From positions 9,556,001-9,620,000 of the forward strand of contig CANTUV010000003.1 of assembly GCA_947685225.1 (NCBI GenBank): DNA of 64,000 bases, in the 5' to 3' direction. This DNA comes from Garcia nutans (taxonomy: Eukaryota > Streptophyta > Magnoliopsida > Malpighiales > Euphorbiaceae). Under the pieces are notes generated by a model. It was not told the DNA's origin. It saw only the letters and a program-made list of their open reading frames with translations, and made no database searches. Shown piece by piece: positions 1-11,118 of the stretch. A program made the position numbers and the translations under genes. Positions within the stretch are counted from its first letter, which is position 1, and each line of letters opens with the position of its first letter.

Positions 1-500
1 CAACTACACCAAACATCCAATAAACTCATACAAACTTCCATAGGAAAACAAAGAAAAATCCTTAAAACTCCAACTTGATCACTTGAAATTCTTCAATTAT
101 TTGAGTTAGCTAGAAGCAAAATCTCTTTCCATTTGATAAAGATGATGGTCGACTACCAAGGAGGAAGAATAAGATGGGAATAGTGATCACCAACTCCACT
201 TAACCAACACATCTCTTAAAACCACATAATTTCCCTCTTTTAATCTCCACCAAGCAATATATTATTTTAATATAATTAATCCCAAACACCATCTTCCTCT
301 ATCCATTAATTAATATCTATTTAAATAATTAAAATATCTTTTGATCTTATCAAGATATTAACTTGTATATATTGTATATATCTACATATATACATCATAT
401 ACACATCTCCTTTTTCACTTAATAAAATATATACACTTTTAAATCCTTTAATAAATTTTCAAAATTAATATTTATTTTAAAATTTTTTTGGGATATTACA
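1..500 (-). mobile_element. Tekay-type LTR, fragment (LTR start on minus strand)
   Basis: The segment aligns by eye with about 15655-16167, the end of the minus-strand Tekay solo LTR: both have a stretch reading TCCTTAAAACTCCAACTTGA and both finish in a GGGATATTACA edge. On the minus strand the LTR therefore starts with TGTAATATCCC at 500 and continues out of the window to the left. Next to it (501-530) is a pyrimidine-rich stretch that is purine-rich on the minus strand and could be a decayed polypurine tract. Whether this is a solo LTR or the 3' LTR of a longer element cannot be told from the window. Confidence 0.7.
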
Positions 501-1379
501 TGCAAATTCTCTCCCTCTCCCTCTACTGACTCTGCATACCTCTTATACTTACCCAACCTCACTTTAGGTTGCATAATTCCATAATAAGAACAAAGAAAGA
601 ACAAATCGAAAACCCTAATTTCGAATAAAAAACATGAAGATAATACAATGTGTTGTCTAAATAGTTAATATCTGGGAAAAACTCCATAGCTCGAGATGAG
701 AAGGGGAGACAACAAGCAAGTAATCTAATCAAAAGATCAAATAGATAATAAAAATTAAAATTCCACATCGAAATTCCCCCAAAAAATCAATAAATACATA
801 CCCGAATGAGAAACAAAAGTTTAATTATAAAAAAAAATGAATCACAGTATATCTTGGTTTATTTTCTATTATTATTAATAAAAAAGCAGACCTGCTAACT
901 TCGCAAAACTAAGAAAGAGTAAAAATGAAAAACCCTAAACTTTCTATTCCTAAATGAAAATAACTAAAAATTTCTATATTGAATGAAAATAACATGTTTA
1001 AGTAAATAAAGGAAAGTGCTTTCTCCATAATTACAAAAATAGAAAGTGATATGCCAGAATCATCACCGCCAAAACGTCCTGGACTAGAGTGAAATCCTTA
1101 ATGAGAAATTGGTTTCCTTCGAGATATTAGAAAGTAGTAGAAGGAGAATGGTTGAGGTAAGATTAGTGCATGAGAGTAATAGGATTTGATGGAGTAAAAA
1201 GGATGAGAGCCTATGGTTGCATTGATGTAATAAGAGTCTTGGAGAGTTTTGATTGGGTCTAAAATTAAATAAATATTGCTAACGCTATAAAAAAATTGTT
1301 ATAAATATAACTAAAATATATAAAATTAATTACTACATATTAAAAAAAGAAAGTGTATATAATATTATGAATGATTTAG
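501..1379. other. AT-rich stretch with no recognised gene
   Basis: I see no convincing coding frame, RNA gene or transposon end here. The short open frames have no recognisable domains. The stretch lies between a Tekay LTR edge and the repeats of a CACTA end, so it is probably inside the CACTA element or another transposon that was inserted near it. Confidence 0.4.
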
Positions 1380-2554
1380 ATTAGTTTAGTAAACTATTAA
1401 CACTAAAATAAACTTTCCAATGCTTTTGTTTTAGCATTGGGAAAATTATATTGAGATTGATATAAAATATAATTACACATTTAAAAGTATAGGTAAATAT
1501 TTAACAGTAGCAACACATGAAAAAAGTATTAGTAATTTATTTAAAACATATCAACGGTTAATAAATAATGTCAAAAAATATGCTAATTTTGTTATTTTAC
1601 TGATGTTTTTTGAAAACATTGGTAATTTTTTCAAAGCTTTATGTTAGCTTAAGAAATTATATATTGACACTTGCATAACCCTCCCAACACTATTACAAAG
1701 CATTGGCAAAATTATGTTGAAATTGGTAAAAACAAATATAACTATGCATTTGAAAAGCATAAGCAAATTATTAAAAATACCAATGTAGGAATAAAGTATT
1801 GGTAATTTATTTAAAAAAATTTCAATGCTTAATAAATAATGTTGAAAAATATACTATTTTCATTATTTTACCTACGATGTTGGAAAAATGTTGATAATTT
1901 TATCAACGTTTATGTTAGCGTAAGAAGTTAAATAATGACACTTACATAACTTTACCAATGTTTCTACAAAGCAGTGGAAAATTTGAGTTGAATTGATAAA
2001 AAAAATATAACTATGCATCTAAAAAAGCACAGGTAAATTATTAAAAATGTCAACACACAAAAAAAGTGTTAATAATTTATTAAAATATACCAACGTTTAA
2101 TAAAGAGCATCAAAAAATATATTATTTATCATTATTTTGCCAATATTATTGGATAAACATTGGTAATTTGGCCAACGTTATTGGATAAACATTGGTAATT
2201 TTCCAATGCTTTATTTTAGTTTCAAAAATAATTGACACTTACATAACTTTACCAACATTTTTACAAAGCGTTGGCAAAATTGAGTTCAATTGGCAAAAAT
2301 ATATAACTATGCATCTAAAAAAGTGTAGGCAAATTATTAAAAATATCAACATTTAAAAAAAGCAATTGTAATTTATTGGAATATACCAACGCTTAATAAA
2401 GAACAATGAAAAATACATTATTTTTCATTATTTAGCCAACGTTATTGGATAAACGTTGGTAATTTTGCCAACACTTTATTTTAGCGTCATAGATGATTGA
2501 CACTTATAAATCGTTGGCAAAATTGTGTTGGCATAGACCTATTTTCTTGTAGTG
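1380..2554. mobile_element. CACTA (En/Spm) transposon, one end with subterminal repeats
   Basis: The right edge reads TATTTTCTTGTAGTG, which on the other strand is CACTACAAGAAAATA, the usual terminus of plant CACTA transposons. To its left is a repeated block with anchors (GACACTT and similar) at about 1665, 1937, 2233 and 2498, so units of roughly 265-296 bp. Each unit holds CCAACG and CGTTGG motifs in both orientations, as expected of CACTA subterminal regions that bind the transposase. The matching left terminus was not found, so the element is truncated or its other end is outside the window. It interrupts a Tat pol gene whose reading resumes at 2555. No transposase is visible. Confidence 0.7.
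2540..2554 (-). repeat. CACTA terminal inverted repeat
   Basis: On the minus strand the terminus reads CACTACAAGAAAATA. The next base to the right is retroelement integrase sequence, which fixes the boundary. The 3-bp target duplication cannot be confirmed because the other end is not visible. Confidence 0.75.
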
Positions 2555-3508
2555 TACTATTGGTTGACCATGGAAAGAGACTATATTGACTTTGTGAAGA
2601 GGTGCCAGCAGTGCCAGATGTACGAAAACTTAAATCACATGCCTCCCAAAGAATTGCATTCTATGTCTTCACCCTAGCCTTCCATAACTTGGGAATTAAC
2701 ATTATTGGAGAGATACATATGACAACTTTGAACGGACATCGATTCATTATAGTAGCAGTGGATTATTTTTCAAAATGGGTTGAAGCTGAATCTTTCAACA
2801 AGATGGGGGCAAGACAAATGACTAGATTTATTGAAAAAAATCTCATCTGTAGGTATGGGGTCCCACAAAATGTAATATCAGACAATAGAGTGCACTTTCA
2901 AAGAGCCATTAAGGACTTATTCTCGAAATACCAGATCCGTCATCACCGATCCTCCCCTTATAGACCAAAGGCTAAAGGTGCAATGGAAGCAACAAACAAG
3001 ACAATTAAGCAGATTTTGTCTAAGATGACCAAGATGTATAGAGATTAGTCGAAAATGCTTCCTTTTACTTTATGGTGGCATAGGACAAGTGTGCGAACCC
3101 TGACTAGAATGACGCTAAGCAGTGTTGCCAATTGAAATTGATAGCAAATCAACGAGGGTGGTCTTAGAAGCTGAATTGCCTGAGATAGAATGGGTATCAA
3201 GTAGATGTATACAACTGACCTTATTAGAAGAAAGAAGGTTGAAGGTACTGTATCTTCATTCGCTGTATCAAAGAAAGAAAGCTCGGGCCTACAATAGGAG
3301 GGTTAAGACCAATAAGATTAAAGTCAGCGAACTGAAGCAGTGCAAGACTAATGTCCTTGATCCAAGAGGAAAGTTTAGACCTGGTTGGGAAGGGCCATAT
3401 GTTGTGAAACATGTCATGAACAAGGGTGCAGTTAAGTTCTCAGACATGGATGGGAATGAGTTTAGTGAGCCAGTGAACACTGATAGGTTGAAAAGGTTTT
3501 ATGTATGA
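2555..3508 (+). pseudogene. pol: Tat/Ogre pol, integrase and C-terminal part (broken)
   Basis: This is the end of a Ty3/gypsy polyprotein; integrase would join the cDNA to host DNA. From 2555 the + frame gives the second half of the zinc finger (KRCQQCQ), then after a frame change near 2680 the catalytic core (VAVDYFSKWVEA, SDN, YRPKAKGAMEATNK). The first catalytic Asp appears as Asn (GINIIG). A stop at 3046-3048 and a further frame change precede the C-terminal part (3122-3508), with RPGWEGPYVVK and the lineage-typical end EPVNTDRLKRFYV before TGA. The wording of the core is that of Tat/Ogre integrases rather than chromoviruses. The N-terminal side is cut off by the CACTA element. Not functional. 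Confidence 0.85.
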
Positions 3509-3934
3509 AAAAAAAGAGCTCGCTAGGTTAAAAACCTATAAGGGCAGCCTAGGCGATAGTTAGAGCAGTCCTCTAGTTTTGAAAATCGGAAAAGGTGAGC
3601 TAGGCAACAATTAGGGCTAAATGAGAGAAAATTATTAATTAGAAAACCCGAGAGAGCTGGTTGGCAACATGAGTGATCTTATGTATGTTGGCTTTATATT
3701 TTTGGTTGTTCCCCAATTTAATAAAACATACTTAATGTTAAAATTGTTATATGTTCACAGTTAATGTTAAAATTGTTACATGTGCACTATTTTGAATGAC
3801 CTGACCATTAGAGTAAAATAAATAACACAATAATAAAAAGTTATGATAAATTATAAAAGAAAAAGAAAACATTTTTACTATCATTATTATTCATCCTAAC
3901 ATCATTTTTTCTAAAGAATTAGCAAGTGTGAAAT
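3509..3934 (+). repeat. Post-pol region with GCTAGGTT-type repeat units
   Basis: Directly after the pol stop there are about three diverged units built as GCTAGGTT, a short GAAAACC block, AAGGGCAGCCTAGG and AAAATTAGGGC. The same units follow the pol end of Tat copy 2 (22021-22180). They also recur inside the intron of the antisense gene (4360-4630; 22830-22970 with 32924-32990). The rest, to about 3934, is AT-rich and carries no frame I recognise. Confidence 0.6.
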
Positions 3935-5272
3935 CTATGGCAGATGATAAGTGTAACGTGCATGCCAACTTTACTTTAGTCAACCCAAAAGCTTCAGTCA
4001 TATAGGGCATGTCTAAATCAGTAGAAAACTCAGAACCTCGAGGCTCGGCACCATACTAGCAATTAAGTCGGTGAGGATCATGTAAGTTCCTCGGCGGAGA
4101 GCAGTAAGAGGAACATACATAAGATATGTTCGAATGGTGACATGGGTAATCTTTCAACAAGGTACCAACCAACGGATATTAATCACAGCCCGGGAGTAGA
4201 TCCAGTCAACCCACTCAACAAATGAATAGGCGGGATGAAGCAATTTCCTTTCATAGTGATGTCAGGGCAGATACTTGGTGCAGCCCATATACAGGGTGTT
4301 CAGCAAGCAGAGACACTCCTATAGCCAAATCTGTAAAGACAAATAACAAGTCATAAAAAATGCACGTTACAATAAAAACCTACAAGGGCGACCTAAGCAA
4401 AAATTAGGGCAATTCTCTAGCTTTGAAAACCAATAAGGTTGATTTAGGCAAAACTTAGAACAAAAATGAAAAAAAAAAGTGGAAGAGTCTGCTAGGCTAA
4501 AAACCTACAAGGGCAGCCTGGGAAAAAATTAGGACAGCTCACTAGTTCCAAAAACCAACAAGGGTGGACTATGCAAAAATTAGAGCAATAAAATAAAAGG
4601 CCTACATTAAAAATTTAAAAGGGTAGTTTAGGTAATTACCTAAAGTAGCAAAGGACCTCCAGCCAACCTCCTCAAAGAATTTATCTTGAATTGGTCCAGT
4701 CCAACTAGGGTTTCAACTAAGATCATGGGTACTGGTGACAATCGTCCCTCCATCTAGTCAGTAATATCCAGTCGATCAATGTCGCCATTGAGAGAAACAA
4801 GGAAAAATTGACCAATCAAACATAGGCAAAATATGCATCCACACACTTTGGTCGGAGCAAAATGATAAGTGCAAAAGTCAATCAATGGACCAAGCATGAT
4901 TTTCACAACTCTAGTCAACTGTAGGACTTCGGGTTTTGAGAGTTGAAGCAGCTTCTGCATCTTTTTATGAGTCCTTGAAGTCAGTATGGGTAATGCAATT
5001 GGTTGATTACCTGGGTATCCAAGAATAGCTTCAAATTCTTCGATCACATGACATTTTTCAAAGTTGGTTATCTTGAAAGTCCTAGTTTTCAAATCACAAA
5101 AGGAAGATATGGCATGTAAGAAGGAATTGTCTAACTTGACATTTTGAAAGCACTTTAAACCACTAATTTGAGACCAAGATATTTGCTCTTAATGTGTAGG
5201 TTTAATGGTCTTAAATAAATCTTTCATTTTCTTTAAATTTAACTCAGTCATTGATAGGTTTTTTGAAATCAT
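3935..5272 (-). pseudogene. Antisense DUF7745-like gene remnant, copy 1
   Basis: This runs opposite to the retroelement. From ATG at 5272 the minus strand reads through FEAILGYPGN and then PLIDFCTYHF, a hydrophobic run (CIFCLCLIGQFFLV) and SPVPMILVETLVGLD. This pattern (an EEFEAILGYP block followed by PVPMILAET) is what I know from plant DUF7745 proteins, which resemble plant mobile domain proteins; the family name is my inference. A GT..AG intron fits at 4331-4639, after which SRAVINIRWLVP and RTYLMYVPLTALRRGT follow. Stops occur inside, including a TGA after LVPC that copy 2 shares. The 3' end is approximate. Function unknown. Confidence 0.5.
4331..4639 (-). other. Predicted intron of the antisense DUF7745-like gene, copy 1
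   Basis: On the minus strand the donor is TTTAG|GTAATT and the acceptor is a pyrimidine-rich TTTGTCTTTACAG followed by ATTTGGCTATAG. Skipping this 309-bp stretch joins two blocks that are conserved in Tat copy 2. It is filled with the same GCTAGGTT-type units found after pol. In copy 2 the same two junctions exist (donor near 32998, acceptor near 22805). Predicted from sequence only. Confidence 0.5.
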
Positions 5273-5762
5273 TTTGAATTGAGTGTGCAAAATATGACTA
5301 GGCTTGAAGAAAAATTGAAGCTGTTTGATTTTTTTTGTGCATGATTTATTTCAATTATAGTAGCTAAAGTTGCAAGGAAAGTTGGTGATTGGAATAAGCA
5401 TATTGGTAATCTATCTTGAATGAAGAATTGTAGTCAATTTAAATAGGCATTGGCTTGCAGACCGCAGTGTACAAGGAATGGGCAGTGATTTAAAATGAAA
5501 GCGCACAAGGAATGGCATTTTATGTTGAGTGGTTATTAGCATACCAAGTCTATCATGGTTTTCAAACCCTTATCCATGAACGAATCCAAATTTGAATTCG
5601 TCATGGGTGTCTGTATGCATTAAAAAGAAGATACGAACAAGTAAAAAAATTAGTAATGTCAAAGTTATAGGAAAATTATTATTGTTATTGTTATTATTAT
5701 TCTTACTATTATTATTATTATATTAATACAAGGCTTTTATTTAATATAATACATTATGATCA
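5273..5762. other. Spacer between the two antisense gene remnants
   Basis: No gene recognised. It contains an AT-rich stretch with ATT trinucleotide runs (about 5680-5730). On the minus strand this interval lies downstream of the PMD-like remnant and upstream of the DUF7745-like start, so it could hold a terminator and promoter for antisense transcripts. I see no clear elements. Confidence 0.35.
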
Positions 5763-6860
5763 CTATAAAGAGTGAGGCAGACCATAATCAAACAAAGCCC
5801 TGAGAAAGTCATCGCCTGTTGTAGGAGGAGGCAAGGAGGAAGCACCTGAATCCCTACTGGCCTAAAAGTTAGATCTACAGCAGTCATCACTTGAGAAAGG
5901 AGGAGGCGCATAGCAGTCATCAGTCCAAGGTCCCCTTGATGAAGAAGCATTTGGATCCCTCAAGCCTTGAAAATATAAATCCTGGAAGTTTTGTGCCTCC
6001 TGATGGTATAATCCTTCAAAATGAGCAGCATGCCAATGACTAGCAGTTAATTCCTCTTGCAGCTATCTATTCTCTTCCTCAAACATCCGCTGTGAGCCAG
6101 ACATGGAAAAGGTAAGTCCATACATTTTCATGGATACATACAGCACGTATCATTTATGGTACAAGGAAACATACTAGGTAATTAAGATCAAAGCCCTGAG
6201 GATAAGATGGCACATCTAGATATGAAGAAGGAGTAAAGGGAGAGAATTTCTGCTGTATTAGAGTCGTATACGGTGGAATAACTCCACAACTAGGAGAACT
6301 AGTAGCCTACAATAATCATGGAGATAGTCAGAATAAATTAAGAAGAAATAATTGTAATAGCAAAATATTAAGTGTTTACCTAAGAAGTGCCAGCCCTAGA
6401 GTCGCTGCGCAAATGGGAAGAAGGCTTACTCTCCTCCTACTTGTCCTTGTCTTCTTCTTTGTATTCCTCTACCTCTTCTTCCTCCACTTCTATTTCTTCC
6501 ATTTCTTCTCCTCCAAGAAGCCCCCAAACACCAGCAGGAGAAACATCAAAGCCGATCTAGAATGAATTGGATGTATGGCACATCCGGTGAAAGCAGAAAG
6601 GCCCCAATATCAAAACCATCATGAGCACGACTCTAATAAGGTTCTGGCATGGATATGGTGTTTAGCACAAATGATGGGATATCAGTCGATGTCCTCTGCT
6701 GGTTGGTACTGACAAACCAATTATGTACCCTTTCACTAAGGAACTAGCCATGAGAAACTGGGCTGGCAATGATCCAATGAGACTCTTGTACAGGCAATGC
6801 AACAGGCAATGCATACAGTCTAGTTGTTTCTCTCTCATATCTCCACCAAGCCACATCCAC

Positions 6861-6929
6861 CTATAGAAAAGCAAACAAGTAAGTTGTTTTACTCATGCAT
6901 TTTGATATTAATATTAACATTTCTCTTAC
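6861..6929 (-). other. Predicted 69-bp intron in antisense PMD-like gene, copy 1
   Basis: On the minus strand the donor is GGGATCAA|GTAAGAG, a near-consensus 5' splice site, and the acceptor is TTTGCTTTTCTATAG|GTGGATG. Splicing joins SHLTWDQ to VDVAWWRYER in frame. A 73-bp intron lies at the matching place in Tat copy 2 (34684-34756). Confidence 0.6.
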
Positions 6930-7091
6930 TTGATCCCAGGTTAGGTGACTCATATGGTAGCGGTGAGTATGTACATGGTGGCATCTAGGCACTTCTCTAC
7001 AGCCCAATCGCCAGAAGCTTAGCCTTGAATACCCAATTCGCGACCTCATAATGTTGGGAACTCTCACCAAGTTGTGCTCATATGCCCAAAC

Positions 7092-7163
7092 CTACACATG
7101 AAAAGGAAAATCAAGTATGTACATCTGCATTATTTAGATCAACAGTCATAACAAAATTGGTAC
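7092..7163 (-). other. Predicted 72-bp intron in antisense PMD-like gene, copy 1
   Basis: On the minus strand the donor is GCCAAG|GTACC and the acceptor is TTTTCATGTGTAG|GTTTGGGC. Splicing joins FMVIAK to VWAYEHNLVRV in frame. Tat copy 2 has a 71-bp intron at the same place (34919-34989). Confidence 0.6.
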
Positions 7164-7717
7164 CTTGGCAATGACCATAAAACTAGGGAAGGATCTTTTA
7201 TTCTTATAAATTGCATCAAAGTTGTGATAAAGGCAAGTGAGGTCAGCTTCTCCCCACGCATAAGAAGGTGTATAGTTTAAGTTAGAAAGGGCATGTAGCA
7301 CTGATAAGAGAATGTCAGACTCGGTGCTATCCAATATGGTTGCCCCCGGTAGATATAATAGGAACCCTCAGGTACATTGTTTATCCCTCTCATCTTGTAC
7401 AGGTCGAGTATACTTTATCAAGTACTTTCGGATAGGCTCATAATTGATTTTGTATGGCCCTCTAAAATGGGGTCTAACACTGATCAACTACCAAATTTGC
7501 TCCTCGGTTAAAATATTTCTCATTAAAGGGACAGGGGCCCCATGACATTGGAGGCTTGTTATGGCAGCAAAGTCAACTGGACCAATAGTCATCTGTTAGA
7601 TGGGCAAGTGGAAAGTATGGGTACTGTCCATCCATCACTCTGCAAGAGTGTGGATCACACTCCTATTAATTTGGTATCCCCGGGATGGTAATTGCAAAAT
7701 AAAGTCCTTAAAACCGC

Positions 7718-9667
7718 TGTGAGCGGGGATTTTTGCCCCCACTCCCGATGGAATGGTTATTGCGACTTTGGCACTGTTTAGGCTCAGGGCCTTAGAGAAC
7801 ACGGGCCCAACCACTTAATCGGTTCAAAAATTTGGGTACGTGTGGGAAAGGTGAGAAATGGCCCAGCACCCCCACAACGCTCGGTTCATTGGAACTGGCC
7901 TCCTTTGTAGGTCTTAATATTATAAAATTCTTAAATATAACAATATTATCCATACTATATGCAACAATTAAAATAAAGAATCATTATATTAAAATTAAAG
8001 CAATGTCAAAACAAAATAAATAAATGGACACCCATCCGAGGATGGAAACATGTCCTTACATAGTCCATGTCTAAAACTAAATAGGACACCCACCGAAAGG
8101 TGAAAACGTGTCCTTTATATTAATCCCAAAATATAAGAACAATTTTTATTACATGAAAATTAATTAATGAGGTATCCAATAATGGAAACATACCTCTTAC
8201 AATGTTTTGAAACCAAAGCAAATCAATAAAAGCAAACAACCATTCATCATAAATAAATCATTCATCCAATTTAAACAAAATAGTAAGTATGTAACTTTAG
8301 GATTTATGTAAATAAGATTGAAGCTTATGAAAATAAAATAAAATCTTTAGATATTTGAAAGGAACAAGCTACTGTGATGATTTGAAAAATATAATTGATT
8401 AAGATTTATGGTTTGAATAAATTAGGCTTTAGGTTTGTATTTTGAATAAAGCTACTATATTTTGAATAATCATAATAAAGGAAGTTAAACATAAAGACTT
8501 ATAATACACAAATAAATGTTGACCTCTTTGACGAGCCCATACGGCAGTCTCGCTAGCCAGTTGGTGGGTGAGGTCAAGGGGTAGCGCCCCTTGCGGGGTC
8601 GGGGGTAGCGCCCCAAAAAAATTTAGAAACTGGCCTTTAGGGTTGTAGGTTTTGGTGTTGAAAATTAAGATTTTAGGGTTTAAGATTTAGAAAATAGGGT
8701 TTCAGAATTGGAAGAAATAAGCTATTATAAATCTTAGAAAAATTGAATTGATTATGGTTTTGAGAAAACAGATTATTACTTTATGGTTTTAGAAAAGTGT
8801 AATTAGGGTTTTAGATTTCAAAAATATGTTTTACGGGTATTAAAGTATTAGTGTTTTGAAAAACACTTTTTAGAGTTTTAAATAAAGTTTAGATGGTAAA
8901 CAGAATAATTGATCAAAGAAACAAAAAATTTGATCAATTTGAATGATGAAGCTACTGTGAACATAAATAAGTCAATAGAAAATCAAACCTCCGTTGTTGG
9001 TTCCACCACAACTTGAATTCTAGTTGAAAAATACCAAAGACAGTGTGGGCTACCTTTGATGGGTTGTATATTGTTTGCTGCCTCTTGATCCTTCAAGCTT
9101 GAGATTATGAATTAATTGCCAAAAGAATTTCAATAGTTTCGAGCCCAAAAGTCCTAAAAAATTCCCCTCCTTTTTAAATGATCAAAGTCCCTTTCTGTGT
9201 GTTTTAATGTGGTATTTATAGGAAAAAATAATATCCTAATACTAATTGGCTAAAGAAATAAAAACCTTTTAGGAAATAAAATTAAAAACCAAGTAGAATA
9301 AGGTTTTGGCAAAATCACGCGAGGGCCAGGCGTGCGAAATTGTGCTAGCGAAGAAAATTCGTGGGTGCTGGGCTTGGGTGCTGCTGGCTTAGGCACGGGC
9401 CAAGCCAATTCGCAGTAGGATTTTCCTGCAGTGAATTGGCCTATGGCCATTTCGCCGCAGAAATATCTGCTAGCCTATGGCCAATTTGTCGCCAGCGATG
9501 AAAAATTTTCGTCGCCGATTTTTATCTATTTATTATTTGTTATCCCTTTTATTATTACTTTTTAAATTTTTATTAAAATTAAATATTATTTAATTAAAAC
9601 ACCATAAAATTATTTTGGATTGTTTAAAAATATCTGATTGGACTGGGTCAAAAATTAAGGGTCTACA
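7718..9667 (-). mobile_element. Ogre-type solo LTR
   Basis: On the minus strand it starts TGTAGACCCTTAATTTTTG at 9667 and ends GATTTTTGCCCC...CCCGCTCACA at 7718, 1950 bp. These termini match the other Ogre-type LTRs of the window (45288, 61055). No primer site or polypurine tract flanks it, so it is a solo LTR left by LTR-LTR recombination. The flanking 5-mers ACCGC (left) and GCCAC (right) each differ by one transition from ACCAC, which gives an uninterrupted PMD frame, so they are probably an old target duplication. A TATA box (minus, 9213-9220) and a GC-richer cluster (9310-9525) lie in its U3. Confidence 0.8.
9213..9220 (-). promoter_or_regulatory. TATA box of the Ogre-type solo LTR
   Basis: On the minus strand the sequence is CCTATAAATACCACATTAAA. 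The same TATA context is present in the LTR at 45288-47335, and it lies about 90 bp downstream of the GC-rich cluster, which is the usual U3 arrangement. Confidence 0.55.
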
Positions 9668-9730
9668 GCCACTTTCTCGAACCATTCTTTTTACTGCATG
9701 TGGGGCCCAATCGTACCATTTAACGTTGTG

Positions 9731-11103
9731 ATTGGAAATATTTTTGAGATACGTGATTTTTGAGTAGCAAAAGATTAAAAAAATTAATAAGTGATTTTTG
9801 AGATACGAACTTGTTGTTGTGATTGGAAATATTTGAAAAAGAATGATAGAGGGGCAGTATTTATTTATAAGCCACAGGCATGACCATTATTATGCCATGG
9901 TCGTATGATTTGTTTAGTATATTGACCGATTAGTTTTATTATCCACGGGGCATAGGCATGAGATGACATGACCGTTGGATAGATTTGGTGAGATTGATAG
10001 TTATGTTACAAGAAACATGGTCAAGATTTATGTTTTGCATAGCTGTATCTTATAATTTTATGTTAGAAATTTGTTTATAATTATAAAAAGTGTGGAACAG
10101 AAGAGAATTGTGAAAATATGATGAGCTTTAAATGATGTGTAAGAAATGTGATTTGTGTAAATAAGGTAACTATTAGAAATGTGAGAAAATGGTAAATTAA
10201 AGGAATTATGAAATATGAGTAAGAGTTATAATGAATATGTTTGAAAGTGGTATAAAATGAATAAGTTTATGAAAATGATGTGTAAAGTAAACGAGACTAG
10301 GGGAAATGAATATTATCTGTAATGATGAATTCGAAGAGAATTAAAATTTAAGAATAAATTTGACCTAATAGAATTAGGTCATGAATTGAAAATAGATTGA
10401 TGAATTTAAAATAGACTAAAGGTTGGTCAGAATAGAATAAGGTTGTGATGGTCGTATTGTGATAGTTAGATCAATTGATCCGAAATGTAATAAGTTTACA
10501 AGTATTTATTGAAATTCAATATATGTAGTTGTATTAAGAATATGCAAGCTATGTGATAATGTGCATAATGCAGCGTTCTGATATGTAATGGCATATGAAA
10601 GGAGCTAAGTTATGTTAGTTATAGTATAATTGGAATGAATCTTAATAAGGAAATAATATTTTGTTGTTGTATAATGGTGATATTAAATTAATATGTGGTA
10701 ATTGTATAAAGAGTAGGATCAAAGTGAAGATATGTAAAATTATTGAGTTAAGATAAAAGTTATAAACATTTGAATTTAAGGTGATAAGAGTATATTTTTA
10801 AGATAATGAAGTGATCAAATATCTTTAGTGCAATAGGTGTGTGGTCTATATATATTAAAGAGATGAACTAATTTTGTCTAATGGCAATTCGATTGATGAT
10901 ATGATAATCTATTGTGATTGTTTGAGTAAATAGACAGTATAATGATGAGTTATGGAATGATAAAAAGGTAATTGAGAATGAACCTAAGGGGGAGAATATA
11001 AATTATGAAATTTGATGAAATAATAATTTTGATGAGATTTTAAGATTATGTTTCATTTGGATGATTTATTACCGTACTGGATAATTTTGAGGATGAAATT
11101 ATT
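9731..11103 (+). other. AT-rich stretch before a Tekay 3' LTR, no gene recognised
   Basis: No coding frame survives. A small local duplication of TTGTGATTGGAAATATTT is seen near 9726 and 9817. The right part probably derives from the internal 3' end of a Tekay element, because it ends with TTTTGAGGATGAAATT and a polypurine tract as in the other Tekay copies (25512-25545 minus, 55095-55128 plus). Confidence 0.4.
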
Positions 11104-11118
11104 TAAGGGGGAGAAAAT
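11104..11118 (+). promoter_or_regulatory. Polypurine tract of a Tekay element
   Basis: TAAGGGGGAGAAAAT directly precedes a TGTCAC LTR start. This is the expected plus-strand primer of an LTR retrotransposon. It resembles AGGGGGAGAGAAT before the LTR at 55129 and its counterpart in the intact element. Confidence 0.65.

Larger units (their letters stand above)
5763..9730 (-). pseudogene. Antisense plant mobile domain (PMD)-like gene remnant, copy 1
   Basis: Read on the minus strand, the remnant begins around 9730 with WYDWAPHAVKRMVRESG, is interrupted by an LTR (7718-9667), and resumes with FKDFILQLPSRGY, STHTFHLPI, a stop, then TIGPVDFAAITSLQCHG. This is the THTFHLP..E.T...D...ITGL pattern of plant mobile domain (PF10536-type) proteins. 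Further on come SYAWGEADLTCLYHNFDA and WAYEHNLVRVPNIM, each fitting the PMD middle. Two short GT..AG introns (7092-7163, 6861-6929) restore frame. The C-terminal part has an acidic Glu-rich stretch (about 6440-6520) and ends DDFLRALFDYGLPHSL-stop at 5763. Tat copy 2 shows the same gene, introns and C-terminus. PMD proteins occur in host silencing factors and in transposons; the role here is unknown. Confidence 0.6.
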
